From: Deltaproteobacteria bacterium
GTDB lineage: Bacteria > Myxococcota_A > UBA9042 > DTJE01
Assembly: GCA_016784945.1 (NCBI GenBank)
Contig: JADHTP010000214.1
Location: forward strand, 1-5,749
Direction of reading: 5' to 3'
DNA: 5,749 bases
Below are positions 1-5,195 of the stretch, in pieces. The notes under the pieces are model-generated. The model did not search any database. It was not told where the DNA came from and was given only the letters and a program-made list of their open reading frames with translations. The translations under genes and the position numbers were made by a program. Position 1 is the first letter of the stretch. Each line of letters starts with the position of its first letter.

Positions 1-609
1 GCCGCAGGAACCGGTGTTGGAGATGTTGATGTCCCTCAGCGTCTCCTCGTTGACCTGTCCGAAGTCCACCTGGGCGGGAGTGGACAGCTTGGGATTGCAG
101 TCCTTGGTGGCAAAGCTGATGGTCATGTCCTGCTGGACCGCGTCCTTGGCGTTGTTTTCGATGGTCAGCACGGCGCTGCGCGGAAGGGGGTCGTCGAAGC
201 GCTTGAACACGACCTGGAAGGCCTGGACCTCGGGGATGGTGTCCGTGCCCTCGTTGGTGGGCGCCACGTAGGCAGGCAGGGCCGGTGCGTTCCGGAGATA
301 GAAACCCATGTTCTCCGGGTCGCCGCCTTCGGCATCGTTGACGGGCGTGTAGGCCAGGTCCAGGGTTTTCAGTTCCAGGTTCTTGCCCTGCCCCGTGTTG
401 TACACGGTGACGTTGAAGGTCCGGGTGCTGCCCACCGGGATGGAGCCGATGTCGACCTGGATGGCCCCCGACGACGGGTCAAAGGGGCTGCCGTCGATTT
501 CAATTTCGATGTAGGCGAACCCGGTTACCTTGCCGCCGCCGCAGCCAAGGACGCCCACGGCGAGCAAGAGGATTCCAAAGAAAACGGCGATCACGACACG
601 TCTGGCCAT
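1..609 (-). CDS. Partial exported lipoprotein with Ig-like (choice-of-anchor-D-like) domains; paralogue of the upstream gene
   Basis: The reading frame is open from the ATG at 609 to the left edge, giving the first 203 residues; the 3' end lies outside the window. The N-terminus is a lipoprotein signal peptide: MARR, a hydrophobic stretch, then VLGC with the lipidated cysteine at residue 23. The +2 residue is Gly, which is compatible with outer-membrane sorting. A spacer of Gly and Lys leads into a beta-sandwich domain (about 33-165), then a second repeat starts with the cysteine of DCNPKLSTPAQVDFGQV (about 165-180) and reaches the NTGSC motif at the edge. The protein aligns almost without gaps to the complete lipoprotein encoded just upstream, including PVGSTRTFN, YNTGQGK, MGFYLRN, APTNEGTDT and FQVVFKRFDD. 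A GGGGG stretch (617-621), 7 bp before the ATG, is a plausible but not ideal Shine-Dalgarno site. The function is unknown; a surface-exposed structural or adhesive role is inference. If it matches its paralogue it would be about 700 residues. Confidence 0.85.
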   Translation of the reverse strand, partial: MARRVVIAVFFGILLLAVGVLGCGGGKVTGFAYIEIEIDGSPFDPSSGAIQVDIGSIPVGSTRTFNVTVYNTGQGKNLELKTLDLAYTPVNDAEGGDPENMGFYLRNAPALPAYVAPTNEGTDTIPEVQAFQVVFKRFDDPLPRSAVLTIENNAKDAVQQDMTISFATKDCNPKLSTPAQVDFGQVNEETLRDINISNTGSCG

Positions 610-641
610 TGAGGTACCCCCGGATGGACCAAGAAAACAGA

Positions 642-677
642 CCGAAAGATTATCTTAATTACCTTATAGGGTGTCAA
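642..677 (-). promoter_or_regulatory. Sigma70-like promoter of the partial lipoprotein gene
   Basis: On the minus strand the -35 hexamer TTGACA (672-677, a perfect consensus) is followed after exactly 17 bp by GATAAT (649-654, five of six consensus positions). Transcription would start near 642, leaving a leader of about 33 nt before the ATG at 609. The region is AT-rich against its GC-rich surroundings. It lies downstream of the preceding lipoprotein gene, so this paralogue can be transcribed independently. The call rests on sequence match alone. Confidence 0.7.
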
Positions 678-684
678 GGGAGCC

Positions 685-719
685 GTTGATCGTAGGTCGT
701 AAATCGTTCATCGTCTAGA
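685..719. repeat. Degenerate heptanucleotide repeat array (left gap)
   Basis: Five consecutive 7-bp units read GTTGATC, GTAGGTC, GTAAATC, GTTCATC and GTCTAGA. On the other strand the units are GATCAAC, GACCTAC, GATTTAC and GATGAAC, so the first two positions and the last are fixed while the middle varies. An isolated unit GATCAAC (731-737) lies within the perfect 10-bp palindrome GTTGATCAAC (728-737), just before the palindromic element. The same unit recurs in the right-hand gap at 5157-5170. No coding potential is evident. Confidence 0.6.
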
Positions 720-740
720 ACGCTCCAGTTGATCAACGAC

Positions 741-909
741 ACTAGTGTCCTGTCTTTGGAAGTTCGTTGCAGAAGTCGTCGAGTCAATAGCGGGGCTGCC
801 AAGGCACGGCGACGAAGGAATACTGGTGGTATTTTGAGGAGGCGTAACGCCGGCAGCGTCGTGAAGGGCCGACGAATCATGTGACGAAATAACGGGACGG
901 GACACTAGT
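741..909. mobile_element. 169-bp palindromic MITE-like element with ACTAGTGTCC termini
   Basis: The ends are perfect 10-bp inverted repeats: ACTAGTGTCC at 741-750 and GGACACTAGT at 900-909. Further paired blocks share the same centre: TCGTCG 776-781 with CGACGA 870-875, GCTGCC 795-800 with GGCAGC 852-857, and the apical stem AATAC 819-823 with GTATT 829-833 around a 5-nt loop. The dyad centre is near 825-826 throughout. There is no transposase or convincing ORF inside. Because ACTAGT is self-complementary it is also a direct repeat at both ends, so a target duplication of TA, CTAG or ACTAGT is possible but cannot be fixed. The right end overlaps the stop codon of the complete lipoprotein gene. 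A structured 3'-UTR or transcript-end role is possible, but no T-tract follows it. Mobility is inferred from structure. Confidence 0.6.
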
Positions 910-3070
910 TCCCCCCGCTGATCTGCTCGAAGGCGGGGTTCACGTAGTCGTGGGTGATCTTGTGGCCGCCGGACTCGGTCTTGACGGGCAGGATGGTGGC
1001 GGTGGAATCCCACTCGATGTGGGCCACCTCCCACATGTCGCCCTTGATCAGGTTGATGTCCTCGTCCTTCAGGCTCACCTCGAGTTTCATCTCGCTGTAG
1101 ATCCAGATTCTGACCGTGGGGAACGAGGCCCCGTACCCGTGGTCGTCCCAGTAGTGCACGCCCACCTTGTACACGCGGCCGTCCTTGGGAATGTCCAGGT
1201 TGATGTTCTCCGGCCCGGCCCCGTCGGTGTCGTCGCGGTCCAGGGATGGGTCGTCCTCCACGTTGGGGCTCATGCTCTCCCACCCGGGGACGGGGTTGTA
1301 CCAGAAGCAGTCGTAGGTCAGGTCGAACCAGGGATCGGGCTTGCCGTCCAGGTCGATGTCCGGGCCCGTGGCGAAGGGATGGGTGAAGTGGATGTCCATG
1401 TCCGACCCGGCGTCAGGCCCCTCGTCGAAGGGGTCGGCGTCGGCCGGCGTGTCCCAGGTCAGCTCCACGTGGATGGCCTGGTCGGGCACCACCACCACCT
1501 TCTTGCAGGCGGTGGTGTTGCACTCGGGGTCGTTGCTGCAGAACTGGGCGTCGCACACGTCCAGGCAGTAGGTGTAGGTCCCCGCCACGTTCACTTCGTG
1601 GGTGGGGTCCGGGAAGTTGTAGGTCGGGACCAGGTTGAACTTGTTGTCGTCGGGCTGTTCCAGGCTCCACTGGTAGGACACGATGGCGCCGCTGGAAGCC
1701 TCGCTCTGGGACCCGTCCAGGTGCAGCAGGGTCTGGGGGGGGACTTCCTCACCCTCGGTGATCAGGATGACGGGCTGGGGACATTCCTCCAGCACGCCGA
1801 AGCAGATGGTCTGGATGGGCAGTTTCGCGTCGAAGGTGTTGTTGTCGATCTGGATGACGCCCTCGTCCTTGAGGGGCTTGCCGGTGACCGGGTCCAGGGG
1901 ATTCTGCTGGTCCGGCGTGCACTGGACCGTGAACTGGACCGAGTCGTTCACGCCCACTTCGAGGGGATCGGCATTCGATGGCCTCACGCCTCCGGGGAGC
2001 TTGTCGTAGCCGAGGCTGAAGTCCAGGCTGGAGTCGAACCAGTCGGGGTGCTCGTCGTCTTTTCTCTGCAACACGATGTCCGAAATGATCAGGGGGCCGG
2101 TTCCGCAGGACTTGATTTCCACGTCGATCTTCGCGGTCTGCCCGATAAGCTCGCCGCCGAAGTCCACGGGGGAGGGCGTGACCTTGATGCAGGGGCCGCT
2201 GGTGTTGGCCAGCAGTTCGATGCGGCGACCGTCCAGTGCCTCTTCGTCGTTGGTGGCGAACACGAACAGGTCAGCCTGGGCCGGGTCACCGGAGTCCGGC
2301 GAGTACCGCGTCTGCCAGGTGACACTGGAGTTCGAGGGGATGACCAGTGCCGGATCGAAGAGGACCTTCTCGCTGGACAGGTCAGCCGTGTATTCCGTTT
2401 CCTCGGCGATGAGCGTGTAGTCCGTGTGGCCGGTGAAAATGAAGCCGTCGATGATCAGTTCGCAGGAACCGGTGTTGGAGATGTTGATGTCCCGCAGGGT
2501 CTCTTTCTGGACCTGGCCGAAGTCCACCTGGCTGGGTGCCGAGAGGCTGGGGTTGCAGTCCCTTGTCCCGAACGTGATGGTCAGGTTCTGCTTGTCCGAG
2601 TCCTTGGAGTTGTCGTTGAGCACGGTGACCACCGCGGACCGGGGAAGCACGTCGTCGAACCGCTTGAACACCACCTGGAAGGTCTCGAATTCCGGTACGG
2701 TGTCCGTGCCTTCGTTGGTGGGCGCCACCTCGGCGGGGAGTGACGGCAGGTTTCGCAGGTAGAAACCCATGTCTTCCGCCCCCGGACCCTCGTCCTGATT
2801 CTGGGGGCTGTAATCCATGACGATGTTGAGCAGGCCGAGGATCTTCCCTTGGCCGGTGTTGTAGACCGTGATGTTGAATGTCCGCGTGCTGCCGACGGGA
2901 ATGGCGCCGATGTCCACTTTGACTTCGCCGGTGTGCGGGGCGAAAGGCTTGCCGTCGATCTCGATCTCGATGTCGGACAGGCCGGGCGATTTGCCGCCGC
3001 TGCAGCCCGGGGTTGCGAGGAGCATCCCGATCAGGGTGACTGCGGTTGCCATGAACAGGCGTTTCGTCAT
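905..3070 (-). CDS. Large multidomain exported lipoprotein (Ig-like repeats, PKD domain, acidic C-terminal domain)
   Basis: The chosen start (ATG at 3070) gives 721 residues and has a GAGG ribosome binding site 8 bp upstream. A start eight codons earlier would bury the signal peptide behind an acidic stretch. MTKR and a hydrophobic core lead to ATPGC, with Cys23 as the lipidation site; Thr at -3 is unusual for a lipobox, but the cysteine aligns with that of the downstream paralogue. Three beta-sandwich units follow (about 33-170, 171-293, 294-425). Two carry the VDFG...INISNTGSC or VDFG...IKSCGTGPLIISDI pattern of choice-of-anchor-D/ASPM-SPD2-Hydin-like domains, with paired cysteines that suggest disulfides. 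A PKD domain (about 430-530) shows LDGSQSEASSGAIVSYQW and a five-cysteine insertion (502-522). The C-terminal domain (about 532-710) has LTWDTP, SDMDIHF, the calcium-loop-like DIDLDGKPD, DDPSLDRDDTDGAGPENINL and GVHYWDDHGYG, loosely recalling DUF2135/YfaP-type modules. The likely location is the outer-membrane surface; the function is unknown. The TAG stop lies inside the end of the adjacent palindromic element. Confidence 0.92.
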   Translation of the reverse strand: MTKRLFMATAVTLIGMLLATPGCSGGKSPGLSDIEIEIDGKPFAPHTGEVKVDIGAIPVGSTRTFNITVYNTGQGKILGLLNIVMDYSPQNQDEGPGAEDMGFYLRNLPSLPAEVAPTNEGTDTVPEFETFQVVFKRFDDVLPRSAVVTVLNDNSKDSDKQNLTITFGTRDCNPSLSAPSQVDFGQVQKETLRDINISNTGSCELIIDGFIFTGHTDYTLIAEETEYTADLSSEKVLFDPALVIPSNSSVTWQTRYSPDSGDPAQADLFVFATNDEEALDGRRIELLANTSGPCIKVTPSPVDFGGELIGQTAKIDVEIKSCGTGPLIISDIVLQRKDDEHPDWFDSSLDFSLGYDKLPGGVRPSNADPLEVGVNDSVQFTVQCTPDQQNPLDPVTGKPLKDEGVIQIDNNTFDAKLPIQTICFGVLEECPQPVILITEGEEVPPQTLLHLDGSQSEASSGAIVSYQWSLEQPDDNKFNLVPTYNFPDPTHEVNVAGTYTYCLDVCDAQFCSNDPECNTTACKKVVVVPDQAIHVELTWDTPADADPFDEGPDAGSDMDIHFTHPFATGPDIDLDGKPDPWFDLTYDCFWYNPVPGWESMSPNVEDDPSLDRDDTDGAGPENINLDIPKDGRVYKVGVHYWDDHGYGASFPTVRIWIYSEMKLEVSLKDEDINLIKGDMWEVAHIEWDSTATILPVKTESGGHKITHDYVNPAFEQISGGN

Positions 3071-3078
3071 TTCCGTAT

Positions 3079-3082
3079 CCTC
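3079..3082 (-). promoter_or_regulatory. Ribosome binding site that sets the start of the complete lipoprotein
   Basis: GAGG on the minus strand, 8 nt upstream of the ATG at 3070, selects that codon over the in-frame ATG at 3094. The latter would add MAPSEDTE before the signal peptide. The same start places the lipobox cysteine at residue 23, as in the paralogue. Confidence 0.7.
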
Positions 3083-3102
3083 GGAAGGAGCCATGAATCA
3101 AG

Positions 3103-3138
3103 CCCCAGAAGTATCGGTTTTATCCCTGGTCGAGTCAA
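3103..3138 (-). promoter_or_regulatory. Sigma70-like promoter of the complete lipoprotein gene
   Basis: On the minus strand TTGACT (3133-3138, five of six -35 positions) is followed by a 17-bp spacer and GATACT (3110-3115, four of six -10 positions). The predicted start near 3103 leaves a leader of about 33 nt. Spacer and leader length match those of the promoter of the downstream paralogue, which supports both calls, although the hexamer matches here are weaker. Confidence 0.5.
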
Positions 3139-3200
3139 TTGATTACGGATTGCTGGACCATCGGCGAAACCGCAGGGCGTCTTCCCCCGGGCCCTTGTAG

Positions 3201-3222
3201 GGGCGACGCTCCCGAGTCGCCC
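3201..3222. repeat. Short GC-rich hairpin (REP-like)
   Basis: GGGCGAC (3201-3207) and GTCGCCC (3216-3222) form a perfect 7-bp stem around an 8-nt loop, preceded by TTGTAG. Similar GTAGGGGCGAC... hairpins are, as I recall, common dispersed intergenic repeats in many bacterial genomes; copy number here cannot be judged from one window. There is no T-tract, so it is not a standard intrinsic terminator. Confidence 0.45.
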
Positions 3223-3226
3223 ACCT

Positions 3227-3243
3227 GACTATCGACTATTGAC
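3227..3243. repeat. Heptanucleotide repeat array, left part (interrupted by the palindrome)
   Basis: The units are GACTATC (3227-3233), GACTATT (3234-3240) and a truncated GAC (3241-3243), after which the palindromic element begins. The array resumes on the other side of that element in the same orientation. Confidence 0.6.
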
Positions 3244-3418
3244 CCCAAATCCACCGCCTGCATCGCGATTCGACGACGGCTACGGCACTTTGGCTGCGTT
3301 AGCTTCACCAATTGGGTGCTCGACGTACATCCAGTACGCCTGCGCCCAAATCGGCTTGCTGCCTTGCCAAAGCACTCGTATCCGCCGTCTCTGACGCAGA
3401 TTTGACGGTGGATTTGGG
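3244..3418. mobile_element. 175-bp palindromic MITE-like element with 13-bp terminal inverted repeats and 5-bp target duplication
   Basis: Perfect inverted ends CCCAAATCCACCG (3244-3256) and CGGTGGATTTGGG (3406-3418) share a dyad centre at 3331. Inner paired blocks have nearly the same centre: GACGGC 3275-3280 with GCCGTC 3384-3389, CTTTGGC 3288-3294 with GCCAAAG 3366-3372, and the apical stem CGTAC 3324-3328 with GTACG 3334-3338. TTGAC is found directly outside both ends (3239-3243 and 3419-3423). Deleting the element plus one TTGAC joins the flanking heptads as GACTATT, GACCATG, GACTATG with no phase break, which supports insertion into a pre-existing array. No transposase is encoded, so a non-autonomous element mobilised in trans is the natural reading. 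The folded RNA or DNA would be a long cruciform or hairpin. Confidence 0.72.
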
Positions 3419-3420
3419 TT

Positions 3421-3441
3421 GACCATGGACTATGGACCTTC
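3421..3441. repeat. Heptanucleotide repeat array, right part
   Basis: The units are GACCATG (3421-3427), GACTATG (3428-3434) and the partial unit GACCTTC (3435-3441). They continue the array found left of the palindrome. The ATG at 3432 that would open the longest reading frame of the next gene lies inside the second unit, which argues against it as the real start. Confidence 0.55.
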
Positions 3442-3467
3442 CAAAGCCACTATGGTACCCACAACCC

Positions 3468-5141
3468 ATGACGATGGACGGACCGAGTCGCCGGACCCTC
3501 CTGGCGGGCGCACTGCTGGTGGCTCTTTGCGCCGCGGCGCCCTGGTGCGGCACCCTCGACCATCCCTTTCTGCATGACGACCGGTGGGCTGTCGTGGACA
3601 ATCCCCTGGTGGACGGCGAAGTGGACCTGGCCTCCATCTTCACGTCCAACTCGTGGGGAAACCGGCCCGAATACCCCCACATGCACTACCGTCCGCTGTC
3701 GGTCCTGACCCTGAGCGTGACGCGGGCCCTGTGGGGCGCCGAACCCGCTCCGTTCCGCGCCACCAACGTGGCCCTTCACGTGGCCGTGTGCGTGTTGCTG
3801 TTCTGGTTCCTGGCCCGCCTGGGGATCCGGCCGGTGCCGGCTTTTGCGGGCGCCCTGTGGTTCGCGGTCCATCCCCTGCATTCAGAGGCCGTTCTGTTCG
3901 TGGTGAACCGCGAGGAACTGATGGCGGGCCTGTTCTACCTGGGGGCCCTGTTCGCGCTGCTCCCGTCCCTGGGCGTCGCCCCGGGGGGCACGAGATCTCT
4001 GACCCCGGCGCGGGCGGCGCTGGTGGGCGGACTGACGCTGTTGGGATTGTTGTCCAAGGAGTCCGCCGCCACGGCCCCGATCCTGGTCCTGGCCCTGGCC
4101 GTGGCCTGGCCCCTGCGGCCCCGGCTTTCCTGGTCGCGGGCCCTGGCTCTTTCCGGCGGCCTGGTACTGGTGCTGGTCGCCTATCTCGCCCTGCGTCACG
4201 CGGTGCTGGGCCGCCTGCTGTCGGACTTCATCCCGTGGCAGGACAACCCCCTCGTACTGGCGGACGGAGCGACGCGGGTCGCCGGCGCCTTGGCCGTGCT
4301 GGCCGAATCGGCCCGTCTACTGGTGGCGCCCATCCACCTGACTGTGGATTATGGTTTCAACGTGCTCGGACTGCCCGTGGGCGCCTGGTCGTGGCGTGCG
4401 GCGGCGGGAGCCGGGGTGCTGGCCGGCCTGGCCTTTGCGGCCTTCCGGGGCCTTTGCCGATACCCCCTGGTCACCCTGGGTATCCTCCTGGGCGTGGTGG
4501 CCTGGGCGCCGTTCTCCAACCTGTTGTTCCCCAACTCCATCATTCTGTCGGAGCGGAACCTGTACCTGCCTTCCCTGGGCGCCGCCGTGGCCCTGGCAGC
4601 CCTGCTGCACCACTGGTCGAGTTCCACGGGGACACGGCCCCTGGCAGGCAAGGCGGCCGTGGCCGTGACGCTGACGGCCTGCCTCGTGCTGGGCACGCTG
4701 TCCTGGGACAGGGCCACGGATTACCGATCCGCCGAAGCCCTGTTCGCCTCCTCCCTGGCGAATCGGCCGGGCAGCACGCGCCTTCACAACAATCTCGGTC
4801 TCCAGTATCTCAAGACCGGGCGGCCTTCCAAGGCAGAGGCGCACCTTGGCCGATCCCTTCACATCGATCCCGCCAACGCCGACGCCCACAACAACCTGGG
4901 ACTTCTGCTGGGAGGCACTGGACGTCCCAGGGACGCAGCAATGGCCTTCACCCTCGCGCTTCGGCACCGGCCGGGAATGGTCCCCGCCCTGACCAACCTG
5001 TGCTGGCTCCTGGTCCGGACCGGGGAATACGAGGCCGCCGATGACCCCTGCCGCCTGGCTTTTCGCCGTGGCGGCCCCGTGGGGGAGGCCGTCCGTCGGA
5101 TCGAAACCCGGGGACAGTCCGGCAGGAACCGCGACGATTGA
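3468..5141 (+). CDS. TMTC-like (GT-C fold) polytopic membrane protein with C-terminal TPR repeats
   Basis: The protein is 557 residues from the ATG at 3468. An upstream ATG at 3432 adds 12 residues but lies in a heptad repeat, and ATG 3474 is also possible; none has a clear Shine-Dalgarno site. RR before the first membrane span supports the 3468 or 3474 start. About eleven or twelve hydrophobic segments cover residues 10-411. The first external loop carries HDD (36-38), the acidic pair expected of GT-C glycosyltransferases that use lipid-linked sugars. Further TMTC-type motifs are HYRPLSVLT (73-81), NVALH (100-104), FAVHPLHSEAV (132-142), NREELMAGLF (147-156) and SERNLYLPSLG near 361-371. The tail has two clear TPRs (436-469, 470-503; LHNNLGLQYLKTGR and AHNNLGLLLGGTGR) and a third degenerate one (504-535). 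Eukaryotic TMTC1-4 are O-mannosyltransferases for cadherins; the donor and target of bacterial relatives are largely unknown. The stop codon sits in a heptad repeat. hutU follows 54 bp later with no visible terminator. Confidence 0.85.
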   Translation: MTMDGPSRRTLLAGALLVALCAAAPWCGTLDHPFLHDDRWAVVDNPLVDGEVDLASIFTSNSWGNRPEYPHMHYRPLSVLTLSVTRALWGAEPAPFRATNVALHVAVCVLLFWFLARLGIRPVPAFAGALWFAVHPLHSEAVLFVVNREELMAGLFYLGALFALLPSLGVAPGGTRSLTPARAALVGGLTLLGLLSKESAATAPILVLALAVAWPLRPRLSWSRALALSGGLVLVLVAYLALRHAVLGRLLSDFIPWQDNPLVLADGATRVAGALAVLAESARLLVAPIHLTVDYGFNVLGLPVGAWSWRAAAGAGVLAGLAFAAFRGLCRYPLVTLGILLGVVAWAPFSNLLFPNSIILSERNLYLPSLGAAVALAALLHHWSSSTGTRPLAGKAAVAVTLTACLVLGTLSWDRATDYRSAEALFASSLANRPGSTRLHNNLGLQYLKTGRPSKAEAHLGRSLHIDPANADAHNNLGLLLGGTGRPRDAAMAFTLALRHRPGMVPALTNLCWLLVRTGEYEAADDPCRLAFRRGGPVGEAVRRIETRGQSGRNRDD

Positions 5142-5170
5142 CGATCAGCGAACAACGATCAACGATCAAC
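5136..5170. repeat. Heptanucleotide repeat array (right gap), overlapping the end of the membrane-protein gene
   Basis: The units are GATTGAC, GATCAGC, GAACAAC, GATCAAC and GATCAAC, five in a row without phase slips. The TGA stop of the preceding gene (5139-5141) is within the first unit. The 12-mer GATCAACGACAC at 5164-5175 also occurs at 731-742 in the left gap, linking the two arrays. Confidence 0.65.
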
Positions 5171-5180
5171 GACACATTCC

Positions 5181-5187
5181 AGGAGGG
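5181..5187 (+). promoter_or_regulatory. Strong ribosome binding site of hutU
   Basis: AGGAGGG lies 8 nt before the ATG at 5196 and fixes the start. It is the best Shine-Dalgarno match in the window and contrasts with the weak initiation region of the gene before it. Confidence 0.85.
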
Positions 5188-5195
5188 ACCGATCC

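Larger units (their letters stand above)
3071..3467. other. 397-bp divergent intergenic region
   Basis: No gene is supported here. From left to right it holds the leader and promoter of the lipoprotein gene, a short GC-rich hairpin, the left half of a heptad repeat array, a 175-bp palindromic element, and the right half of the heptad array leading into the membrane-protein gene. Short reading frames in this stretch follow the palindrome or the repeats and lack plausible ribosome binding sites. Confidence 0.75.

Noticed and set aside
685..719. Heptad array as an origin or DnaA-box/iteron cluster
   Set aside because: Units are too degenerate and too tightly packed for DnaA boxes or plasmid iterons, and no replication gene is nearby.
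674..880. A 68-codon minus-strand frame in the left gap
   Set aside because: It is translated from the heptads and the palindrome and overlaps the -35 region of the partial lipoprotein promoter; no ribosome binding site or protein-like pattern is seen.
708..1283. A 191-codon minus-strand frame spanning the palindromic element and the lipoprotein 3' end
   Set aside because: It crosses the gene end and the repeat and is low-complexity Arg/Gly/His-rich; it has no plausible ribosome binding site and conflicts with the well-supported lipoprotein frame.
950..2743. A 597-codon open frame on the plus strand opposite the complete lipoprotein gene
   Set aside because: It is extremely rich in Val, Gly, Asp and His with no recognisable domain and no membrane or signal features. 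It is the antisense shadow of a GC-rich gene whose own protein has clear domains and a paralogue.
3244..3418. The large palindrome as an intrinsic terminator or CRISPR-type repeat
   Set aside because: There is no T-tract on either side, it lies between divergent gene starts where a terminator is not expected, and there are no regularly spaced direct repeats with spacers.
3402..3436. Possible plus-strand promoter for the TMTC-like gene (TTGACG or TTGACC with TATGGA)
   Set aside because: Spacing to any -10-like hexamer is 23 bp or poorly matched, and these hexamers come from the palindrome end and target duplication, so a promoter cannot be called.
3584..5044. A 486-codon plus-strand frame overlapping the TMTC-like gene
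   Set aside because: Its composition is dominated by Gly, Pro, Arg and Ala, typical of an out-of-frame reading of GC-rich coding DNA, while the other frame encodes recognisable TMTC and TPR motifs.
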